Assembly: GCA_024684065.1 (NCBI GenBank)
Contig: JAIKXO010000067.1
Coordinates: forward strand, 1 to 64,000
Length of the DNA stretch: 64,000 nt
DNA from: Lachnospiraceae bacterium
GTDB taxonomy: Bacteria > Bacillota_A > Clostridia > Lachnospirales > Lachnospiraceae
Reading direction: 5' to 3'
A program made the position numbers and the translations under genes. Below the pieces are notes generated by a model. The model worked only from the letters and a program-made list of their open reading frames with translations, was not told the origin of the DNA and did not search any database. Below, piece by piece: positions 35,871 through 43,504 of the stretch (the stretch's first letter is position 1; every line of letters begins with the position of its first letter).

Positions 35871-37166
35871 ATGGATTTTGCTGACAGGGCAAAAATTATA
35901 ATAAAAAGCGGGCGCGGAGGCGACGGGCATGTTTCCTTCAGGAGGGAGAAATATGTGCCTAACGGCGGACCGGACGGCGGAGACGGCGGTAAAGGCGGAG
36001 ATGTTATCTTCGAAATAGACGAAGGCATGAATACCCTTACCAATTTCAGGCACCGCAGGAAATATGCTGCCGGAAACGGTGAGAACGGCGGTAAACGAAA
36101 CTGTAAAGGGAAAAACGGCGAAGATCTGGTCCTCAAAGTGCCTAAGGGGACGGTATTAAAGGATGCCGAATCCGGAAAGGTTATTCTGGACATGTCCGGT
36201 GAAAACCGCAGGGTCGTTCTTTTAAAGGGCGGAAAAGGCGGTATCGGAAACCAGCATTACGCGACTGCTACCATGCAGGCCCCTCAATATGCAAAGCCGG
36301 GGCAGGAAGGGATCGAACTCTGTGTTGACATGGAGCTTAAGGTGATCGCTGATGTGGGTCTTTTAGGTTTTCCGAACGTTGGGAAATCCACCTTTCTTTC
36401 CTGTGTCTCAAATGCCAGGCCTGAGATCGCGAATTATCATTTTACCACGCTTACGCCTCATCTGGGTGTGGTAGATTATGAAGATATAAACGGATTTGTT
36501 ATCGCGGATATCCCCGGGCTTATCGAGGGCGCGTCGGAAGGCGTGGGCCTTGGTCATGACTTCCTCAGGCATATTGAGCGTACAAGGGTAATGATCCATA
36601 TAGTGGATGCCGCATCTGTAGAGGGACGGGATCCTGTAGATGATGTGATAAAGATCAACAAAGAGCTTGCGGATTATAATGCCGGGCTTGCAGGCAGGCT
36701 GCAGGTAATTGCCGCAAACAAGCTTGACTGTCTGACGAAAGAAGAGGCAGATGCCGTGCTTACAAAGCTCCGCGCGCGTTTTGAACCCTCGGGAATAAAG
36801 GTATTTCCGCTGTCCTGCGTTACCGGGGCAGGGATAAAGGAGCTTCTTTCGCATGTAAAAGGAATGCTTGACCAGATTGACCTTGAGCCCGTATTCTTTG
36901 AGTCCGAATATGTCATACAGAACTCTTCCGACTCCGAAGCGCCGTATACCGTTGAATATGATTTCAAAGATAAAGTGTACAGGGTCGAGGGACCAAGGAT
37001 CGAGAAAATGCTCGGTTATACCAATCTGGAAGCGGAGAAGGGCTTTATGTTCTTCCAGAAGTTTTTGAAGGAGAACGGTATAATTAAGGATTTAGAGGAG
37101 CTTGGGATCAAAGAAGGGGATACCGTCAGGATCTACGGGCACGACTTCGAGTTTTATTCAAACTGA
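35871..37166 (+). CDS. obg: GTPase Obg/CgtA
   Basis: 431 residues in three parts: the glycine-rich Obg fold (1-158), a G domain with GFPNVGKST (residues 165-173), DIPGLIEG and NKLD, and a C-terminal OCT domain (about 345-425). Obg works in 50S ribosome assembly and stress control. The OCT domain is typical of Firmicutes and Thermotoga forms. It starts the obg-yhbY-yqeK-rsfS group. Confidence 0.98.
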   Translation: MDFADRAKIIIKSGRGGDGHVSFRREKYVPNGGPDGGDGGKGGDVIFEIDEGMNTLTNFRHRRKYAAGNGENGGKRNCKGKNGEDLVLKVPKGTVLKDAESGKVILDMSGENRRVVLLKGGKGGIGNQHYATATMQAPQYAKPGQEGIELCVDMELKVIADVGLLGFPNVGKSTFLSCVSNARPEIANYHFTTLTPHLGVVDYEDINGFVIADIPGLIEGASEGVGLGHDFLRHIERTRVMIHIVDAASVEGRDPVDDVIKINKELADYNAGLAGRLQVIAANKLDCLTKEEADAVLTKLRARFEPSGIKVFPLSCVTGAGIKELLSHVKGMLDQIDLEPVFFESEYVIQNSSDSEAPYTVEYDFKDKVYRVEGPRIEKMLGYTNLEAEKGFMFFQKFLKENGIIKDLEELGIKEGDTVRIYGHDFEFYSN

Positions 37167-37241
37167 GTAAAGAAATATCGGCGCAGAAGCGTATATGTTT
37201 TATTTTTAAAGGGAAATACCCCTTTAACAGAGGAGAACGGA

Positions 37242-37538
37242 ATGAAATTAAACAGTAAACAGCGCGCCTATCTGAAAAGTCTTGCAGCTTCCGAAGATGC
37301 CATAATCCAGATAGGAAAAGCCGGAATCAGTCCCGAGGTTACCGCATCGATCGATGAAGCTTTGAGTGCCAGGGAGCTTATAAAGATCTCCGTACTGAAA
37401 AACTGTATGGACGATCCGAATGAGATAGCCTCCGTTATTTCGGAAAGGACTCACTCATCAACGGTTCAGGTAATAGGGAAGAAAATAGTACTGTACCGCC
37501 CCAAAAAAGACAAGCCTAAGATCAAACTTCCCCTGTAA
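37242..37538 (+). CDS. yhbY: RNA-binding protein YhbY (CRM domain)
   Basis: 98 residues, one CRS1-YhbY domain with the GKAGISPEVTASIDEALSA motif and the late VIGKKIVLYR. YhbY binds pre-50S particles. In most Clostridia nadD follows directly; here the next gene is yqeK after only 77 bases, so nadD is missing from this locus. Confidence 0.95.
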   Translation: MKLNSKQRAYLKSLAASEDAIIQIGKAGISPEVTASIDEALSARELIKISVLKNCMDDPNEIASVISERTHSSTVQVIGKKIVLYRPKKDKPKIKLPL

Positions 37539-37615
37539 ATAACTGTTTTTATGATCAGGGATCTGCCTTGCCAAAAGAGCCTGTAAATTAAAATTATTAC
37601 GGAAATCATATTATC

Positions 37616-38218
37616 ATGGATTTGCTTACCAAAGAACAGATAAATGAGATCAGCCTGATCGAAAGCAGGATGAAGAAGACGCTTAAGGAGTCCAGATTTC
37701 GGCATACGGTGTCGGTTGCCCATATGGCGGCTGCTCTTGCAATGAAGTATAATGCCCCGCTGTATAAAGCCATGGCCGCGGGAATGCTCCATGACTGCGC
37801 GAAGCGTTATTCGGAAGAGGAGCTTCTTTTAAGATGCAGAAAAAAGGGGCTTGAGATAAGAAAGGCCGAAGAAGAAAATCCTGCGCTGTTACATTCTAAA
37901 TACAGCGCATTCCTTGCGGAAACAAAGTATGGAACAGATGATCCCGAGATCCTTTCCGCGATCACCTGGCATACCACGGGAAAGCCTGACATGAGCCTGC
38001 TTGATAAGATCATATTCACTGCGGACTATATAGAACCATACAGAAATCATTCGGACAGGCTTCCGATGATCAGGGAACAGGCCTTTACGGATCTTGACGG
38101 GGCTGTTTTGACTATTCTTGAGGATACCTTAAAATATCTTAAAAAAAGAAATATTCCATTTGATGAAATGACGCTTTTGACGTATGATTATTATAGCGCA
38201 AAATCCGTGCTGATATAA
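37616..38218 (+). CDS. yqeK: HD-domain Ap4A hydrolase YqeK
   Basis: 200 residues. The HD metal site is visible (HTVSVAHMA..., MLHDCAKRY, ITWHTTGKPDM). YqeK proteins split diadenosine tetraphosphate symmetrically into two ADP. The gene normally sits between nadD and rsfS; nadD is absent here. It starts with ATG behind a weak ribosome site. Confidence 0.94.
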   Translation: MDLLTKEQINEISLIESRMKKTLKESRFRHTVSVAHMAAALAMKYNAPLYKAMAAGMLHDCAKRYSEEELLLRCRKKGLEIRKAEEENPALLHSKYSAFLAETKYGTDDPEILSAITWHTTGKPDMSLLDKIIFTADYIEPYRNHSDRLPMIREQAFTDLDGAVLTILEDTLKYLKKRNIPFDEMTLLTYDYYSAKSVLI

Positions 38219-38233
38219 GGACAGGGTACTTAC

Positions 38234-38578
38234 ATGGACATAACTGAACAGATAAAAGTGATCACAGGTGTATTGGAAGAAAAAAAGGCTGCCGATATCA
38301 AAGTCCTTGACATTAAGGGCCTTTCGATCATGGCGGATTATTTTGTTATAGGCTCCGGCTCGAACAAAAACCAGATCGGCGCCATCATAGATGCCATTGA
38401 AGAGAAGATGTATAAGGTATGCAAAGTCTCACCGAAACATATTGAAGGGACCAGGGATTCGGGATGGATTCTTCTGGATTATAGGGATATAATAATACAT
38501 ATATTTGATATTGAATCCAGATCCTTTTATGACCTTGAAAGAATCTGGGCAGATGCTAAAACGCTTGTTCTCGAATAA
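38234..38578 (+). CDS. rsfS: Ribosome silencing factor RsfS
   Basis: 114 residues. Typical RsfS/Iojap motifs: KAADIKVLDIKGLSIMADYFVI, GSNKNQI, and GWILLDYRDIIIHIF. It binds L14 and blocks subunit joining when nutrients run low. It lies 15 bases after yqeK. The phosphorelay locus begins 17 bases after its stop, so read-through from this housekeeping operon is likely. Confidence 0.97.
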   Translation: MDITEQIKVITGVLEEKKAADIKVLDIKGLSIMADYFVIGSGSNKNQIGAIIDAIEEKMYKVCKVSPKHIEGTRDSGWILLDYRDIIIHIFDIESRSFYDLERIWADAKTLVLE

Positions 38579-38595
38579 TCAGAGGGCTGTACTAT

Positions 38596-40602
38596 ATGCC
38601 GTTTTATCAGTATATTCTGACCATAAGGGAGGAGATAGCCTGTCTTTTCATTCTTATTTACATCGCTTGGACCTATTATTCCGTCAAGCGTAAGAATACG
38701 TATGCCCATAATCTGTTTTCCTTCCTTAACATCATATCCATCATTAATCTTGCGATGGATGCGCTTACGATATATACGGTCAACAATCTGGATACTATCC
38801 CTCCGGTACTGAATCATATTCTGCATATTATTTTTGTCGGAACCTTTCCGGTCATCCTGTATACCACCTATGCCTACATCAAAAGCCTGGCTTTCCATAT
38901 AGAAAAGCACAGAACTACATTCAGGGAGATATTTCCGCTTATTATCGCCCTTATAGGGGTAGCGACTCTTCCCATGTATTATGTTGAAACCCCTTACAGC
39001 AATTATTCCTCCGGACCTGCGGATACAGTGGCATATGTATGCGCCTTTATATATTTCTCGTTAAGCGTCTGGATCCTTTTAAGGTACAGGAGCCAGTTAG
39101 AGGATAAGGCCTTCAGGGGCATAGCTACCTCCCTTGTATCCATGGTTACAGTAGTTATTATGCAGGGACTCGTGGAACAGCTTCTTATTACCGGGATCGC
39201 AGTCACCCTTATCAACGTGGCGCTTTATTATACCGTGGAAAGCCCGGATTCCGTACTTATCGAGAAGCTTGCATATGAGAGGGAGCGTGCCGACGAAGCA
39301 AATATGGCAAAATCAGCATTCTTAGCCCGCATGTCCCATGAGATAAGGACACCTATCAATGCAGTGTTAGGCATGGATGAAATGATATTAAGGGAGTCCA
39401 CGGAAAAAAACATCCTTTCCTATGCACGGGACATTCAGGCTACTGGAAGGACCCTGTTATCTCTTATAAATGAGCTGCTGGATTTCTCAAAAAATGATTC
39501 TTCCGCAGATGAAACGGATGCAGATGACAGTAACGCAGGACAGTCATATCTGGAAGACGCGGACGATGGATCGGAAGAATTCACCTATCATGAGCTGTTT
39601 CATGCTCCGCATGCAAGGATCCTGGTTATAGATGATACAGAGATAAATCTTACCGTTATCACGAGGCTTTTAAAACAGACGGAGATACAGATAGATACGG
39701 CGGATTCGGGAAGGGATGCACTTTTAAAGGCAACCGAACATCATTATGACCTCTGCCTTGTAGACCATATGATGCCCGGTATGGACGGAATAGAGACCAT
39801 GAACGGGCTTAAGGATATTTCAGGCACAAGGGATGCTGTCTTTATCGTGCTTACGGCAAACGCGATACAGGGGGCGAGAGAATCGTATCTGAAAGAAGGG
39901 TTCGATGATTATCTTTCAAAGCCTGTCAGCGGTATAGTTCTTGAGAAGACCCTGCTTAAGTATCTGCCGCAGGAGCTTGTGGAAGAGGTGAAGAACCCTC
40001 TTAAGTCCGGAACGAATGATGACAGGGATGCGTTTGAGATCGAAGGCATTGATACACAAAGCGGTATTGAATATACCGGTTCTGCCGAAGCCTACAGGGA
40101 TGTGCTTGAATTGTTCTATAACACCCTGAATACAAAGGCGGATGAAATCGAACGATTTTATGATAATGAAGACTGGGAAAGCTATAAGATAAAGGTTCAT
40201 GCGCTTAAGAGCTCCGCGAGGATAATAGGGGCCGGTGAGCTTTCACTTAAAGCCGCGGCAATGGAAGAAGCGGCAGACAAGGGCGATATCGATGCCATAA
40301 AGAAGGATACCGTACCGCTTCTTAAGCAATACAGATCTTATTACGAAAGGCTTTCCGTGATATTCGAAGAAAAAAAGGATAATCCGCCGATAGATGAGGG
40401 CATGCTTAAGGAGGCATACCGTTCGATCAACGAGTTTGCAAACAATATGGATTACGGCCTTACCGAAATGGTCCTGCAGGATATTTCGGGATATTCACTT
40501 CCGGCTTCTGATGAAGAGAGGATAAACGCAATAAAGAAGAAACTTACTGATCTCGACTGGGACGGGATAATAGAGCTTACCGAAGAGATAAAAGGAATTT
40601 GA
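38596..40602 (+). CDS. HisKA-receiver-Hpt protein lacking the kinase ATPase domain
   Basis: 668 residues. About seven membrane segments (about 10-225), then HisKA with intact H-box SHEIRTPI (His248), a short acidic linker (about 297-330, rich in Asp, Ser and Glu), a receiver with Asp390 (LVDHMMPGMDG) and SKP, and an Hpt domain with His535 (HALKSSARIIGAG). The HATPase domain that should lie between HisKA and receiver is completely missing, with the reading frame intact. It has three phosphotransfer sites but cannot bind ATP, so it should need another kinase, most likely one encoded downstream. It is four bases from the next gene. Confidence 0.9.
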   Translation: MPFYQYILTIREEIACLFILIYIAWTYYSVKRKNTYAHNLFSFLNIISIINLAMDALTIYTVNNLDTIPPVLNHILHIIFVGTFPVILYTTYAYIKSLAFHIEKHRTTFREIFPLIIALIGVATLPMYYVETPYSNYSSGPADTVAYVCAFIYFSLSVWILLRYRSQLEDKAFRGIATSLVSMVTVVIMQGLVEQLLITGIAVTLINVALYYTVESPDSVLIEKLAYERERADEANMAKSAFLARMSHEIRTPINAVLGMDEMILRESTEKNILSYARDIQATGRTLLSLINELLDFSKNDSSADETDADDSNAGQSYLEDADDGSEEFTYHELFHAPHARILVIDDTEINLTVITRLLKQTEIQIDTADSGRDALLKATEHHYDLCLVDHMMPGMDGIETMNGLKDISGTRDAVFIVLTANAIQGARESYLKEGFDDYLSKPVSGIVLEKTLLKYLPQELVEEVKNPLKSGTNDDRDAFEIEGIDTQSGIEYTGSAEAYRDVLELFYNTLNTKADEIERFYDNEDWESYKIKVHALKSSARIIGAGELSLKAAAMEEAADKGDIDAIKKDTVPLLKQYRSYYERLSVIFEEKKDNPPIDEGMLKEAYRSINEFANNMDYGLTEMVLQDISGYSLPASDEERINAIKKKLTDLDWDGIIELTEEIKGI

Positions 40603-40606
40603 AAGC

Positions 40607-41380
40607 ATGATCGACAGCAACGAAAAAAAGGGGAAAGTAATACTTATCAGCAGCAAGGAAAGCTTTCTGGTAAAGGGACTGGGAACAAAGCTTACGGATA
40701 ATGATATCCGGATCGGATTCTGTCCGTTAAGGATAAAGATGTTAGAGACCTTTTCAGAGGAGGCGGAGCTTTACATTGTCCTGGCTGACGAGGAATTAAA
40801 GGAATCCGCAAATTTCCTGGTCTATCTAAAGGATGTCTGCGATGAGAATGAAAGAAGGATCATTTTTGCCGGAAATCCGGAGGAATATGAGTTTGCATGC
40901 GAATATATTCCCGAGCACCTGATCCTTGAATGGTTTGACAGGCCTCTTGATATTCCTAAGCTTATCAGGGACACCCAGAATTATATCGAGAATTTTGCGG
41001 GAGAAAACAGAAAAAAGACTATTCTTATCGTAGATGATGACGTTACATATATGAAGCTTATTTACAGCTGGCTTAAGGATTATTACCACGTCGCTATGGC
41101 CAACTCAGGAGCCCAGGCTTTCAGCTGGCTTGCCAAAAACAAGGCGGATCTTGTCCTTCTTGATTATGCGATGCCCATCGCTTCCGGCGCGACCGTAATG
41201 AAGATGTTAAAGAGCGAATCCGAGACAGACAGTATCCCGGTCATGTTCCTGACGGGAAAGAGCGATAAGGAGAGCCTGATGAGCGTTATAGAGCTTCACC
41301 CGGCTGACTACCTGCTGAAGACTATCGATAAGCCTACGCTTTTACAGAAGCTTAATAATTTCTTTTACAGAAGGTACTAA
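40607..41380 (+). CDS. Response regulator with pseudo-receiver and receiver, no output domain
   Basis: 257 residues. The first half (about 8-125) has a receiver-like alpha/beta pattern without a recognisable Asp acceptor. The second half (about 138-257) is a full receiver: early acids VDDD, acceptor Asp186 (LLDYAMP), Thr (FLTGKSD) and late Lys (LLKTIDKP). There is no DNA-binding or enzyme domain, so it may act by protein contact or as a phosphate sink. It starts four bases after the HisKA-receiver-Hpt gene, with weak ribosome site AAAGGAATTTGAAAG. Confidence 0.88.
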   Translation: MIDSNEKKGKVILISSKESFLVKGLGTKLTDNDIRIGFCPLRIKMLETFSEEAELYIVLADEELKESANFLVYLKDVCDENERRIIFAGNPEEYEFACEYIPEHLILEWFDRPLDIPKLIRDTQNYIENFAGENRKKTILIVDDDVTYMKLIYSWLKDYYHVAMANSGAQAFSWLAKNKADLVLLDYAMPIASGATVMKMLKSESETDSIPVMFLTGKSDKESLMSVIELHPADYLLKTIDKPTLLQKLNNFFYRRY

Positions 41381-41401
41381 AGGTACCGGACGGTTATATC
41401 T

Positions 41402-43483
41402 ATGAACGAAAACGACAATCGGCCGATCAAAAAGGATGAAATATTTCAGGCTTCACATCTGCTCCTGCTTGTCAGTTATACGATCCTTTCCATAGTTCTG
41501 GTTGGTGAAGCTATTCTGCTGTCATGGGAGCTTTGGGTGCTGCCCCTGATAGTGATAAGCGTGATCTTCTGCTGGTATATCCACATTATCGGGAAGATAC
41601 CCGAAAATTACAGGCTATGGATATATACGATCATGCTGCTTTTTACTATGTTTTTTTACGGCATACATGAAACCAGCTTCTATGACCTTGCTCCAATAAT
41701 AATCTATGTCATCATTCTTTACAGCCTGACCAACGATGTACGCTATGTCAGCTTATGCCAGATCGCATATTATTTTACCATGTGTATTGATATCGTATCC
41801 ATGCTGCAAAAAGGAAAGGTTTTTGAAAGCCTGGATATATCAAGGATAGTCCTTCATTTCCTTATCGTATTCATGGTCGGTTATGTTTCAAAAAACACGA
41901 TACGTAAAAGACAGCTGATATATATGGACAATGAAGCACAGATATCTTCTCTTAAAAATTCCACGCTCAGCACAAACCATTTTCTCTCAAATCTTTCTCA
42001 TGAGATAAGGACCCCTATCAATGCAGTTATCGGGCTGACTTCGATTATGCTGAAAAAAGAGAGGGATGATTCACTGCGGAATGATATGGAGGCTGTCTTA
42101 AATGCCGGATTTCGCGCCGAAAACCAGATAGACAGTGTTTTGGATTATACGGAGATCGATACTGGAAAGATTTCAGTTGCTAACGGCGTATATATGATCT
42201 CTTCGCTTATCAATGACCTGATCACCGAGATCAGGCTTCAGAGGATCATTGATAAGGAGCTGATCTTTGACATTGACGCTTCCATGCCTGCGGCACTTTT
42301 AGGCGACAGCATCAAAATAAAAAAAATACTCAGGCAGCTGATAGAGAACGGTCTGAAATATACAAAGCAGGGCGGCGTCTTTGTCCGGATCTTTGCCAGG
42401 GAGCACTCCTACGGAGCCAATCTCTGCATAGAGGTTTCCGATACCGGGGCAGGAATGAGTGAAACGGAGACAGACCGTATTTTTGACAGACATTACAGAA
42501 CCGGCAAAAGTAATGGGAACGCCTTAGGCGGACTGGGTATCGGATTGACGATAGTCAGAGGGCTTGTGAAGGCGATGGGGGGGTTTATCAGGATAGACAG
42601 CGAGATAAATGTCGGGACCACCGTTTCCGTAAGCATTCCGCAAAAGATCGCCGATCCTTTTCCGTGTATGTTTATTTCCAATAAAGATGCTTTGTGTCTG
42701 GGTGGATATTTTCGGCTTTCAGGCTCTGAGGTTCCAAAGATCAGAGAGTATTATAATACCGTTTTAAACGATCTCTCATCAGGGCTTTCCCTGATCCTTC
42801 ACCGGGCGGACAGCCTTACAAGTCTAAAAAAACTGGATGAGGCCTGGCATTTTACGCATGTTATCATCGGCGATGCTGAATATAATGAAGACCCCGCGTT
42901 TTTTGACAAAATGGCCCGACGCGTTATAGTCATTGCTGTCGCGGGAGACGGTTTTGAGCTGTCCGTGGGCTCAGCTGTAAAAATAATAAGCAAACCGTTT
43001 TATTGTTTCCCTGTGGTTTCAATACTTAATGCCGAACCTTCCGTGTCCGGGGAGGTCGTTTCAGGAAAGACCGATGCCGTAAACTATGAAGGGCTTGATG
43101 TCCTGGTCGTTGATGATGAGCCCATGAACCTGCTTGTTGCTCAGGGGATCCTCTCGCAATACGGGATGAACGTATCCGTTGCGTCGTCAGGGATAGAAGC
43201 GATAGAACTTTGCAAGCGAAGGGATATCGAGGTAGTGTTCATGGATTATATGATGCCGGTGATGGACGGAATAGAAGCCATGAAGATAATCCGGGCGAAT
43301 GCTGTTAAAAACGATCGTGATATTGTTATCATTGCGCTGACTGCAAATGTGGGAAGCAGTGCAAGGGAAATGTTTTTATCTGAGGGATTTGACGGTTTCA
43401 TTGCAAAACCCGTCGATGTATCTGAGCTTGAGAAAACGCTCAGGCATGCCTCCAAACGGCTTCCTTCAAGAAACAGGATTTGA
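41402..43483 (+). CDS. Membrane hybrid histidine kinase
   Basis: 693 residues. Several membrane segments (about 18-165), HisKA with His200 (SHEIRTPI), an ATPase domain (N-box LIENGLKYT, G1 DTGAGMS, G2 GGLGIGLTI), a degenerate receiver-like stretch (about 420-540), and a C-terminal receiver with VVDDEPMN, Asp615 (MDYMMPVMDG) and AKPV. This protein and the next are the only ones of the four-gene group able to use ATP, so it may phosphorylate the first protein of the group in trans. The signal is unknown. Confidence 0.92.
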   Translation: MNENDNRPIKKDEIFQASHLLLLVSYTILSIVLVGEAILLSWELWVLPLIVISVIFCWYIHIIGKIPENYRLWIYTIMLLFTMFFYGIHETSFYDLAPIIIYVIILYSLTNDVRYVSLCQIAYYFTMCIDIVSMLQKGKVFESLDISRIVLHFLIVFMVGYVSKNTIRKRQLIYMDNEAQISSLKNSTLSTNHFLSNLSHEIRTPINAVIGLTSIMLKKERDDSLRNDMEAVLNAGFRAENQIDSVLDYTEIDTGKISVANGVYMISSLINDLITEIRLQRIIDKELIFDIDASMPAALLGDSIKIKKILRQLIENGLKYTKQGGVFVRIFAREHSYGANLCIEVSDTGAGMSETETDRIFDRHYRTGKSNGNALGGLGIGLTIVRGLVKAMGGFIRIDSEINVGTTVSVSIPQKIADPFPCMFISNKDALCLGGYFRLSGSEVPKIREYYNTVLNDLSSGLSLILHRADSLTSLKKLDEAWHFTHVIIGDAEYNEDPAFFDKMARRVIVIAVAGDGFELSVGSAVKIISKPFYCFPVVSILNAEPSVSGEVVSGKTDAVNYEGLDVLVVDDEPMNLLVAQGILSQYGMNVSVASSGIEAIELCKRRDIEVVFMDYMMPVMDGIEAMKIIRANAVKNDRDIVIIALTANVGSSAREMFLSEGFDGFIAKPVDVSELEKTLRHASKRLPSRNRI

Positions 43484-43504
43484 TGTGACCTTGGAGATTA
43501 ACTG

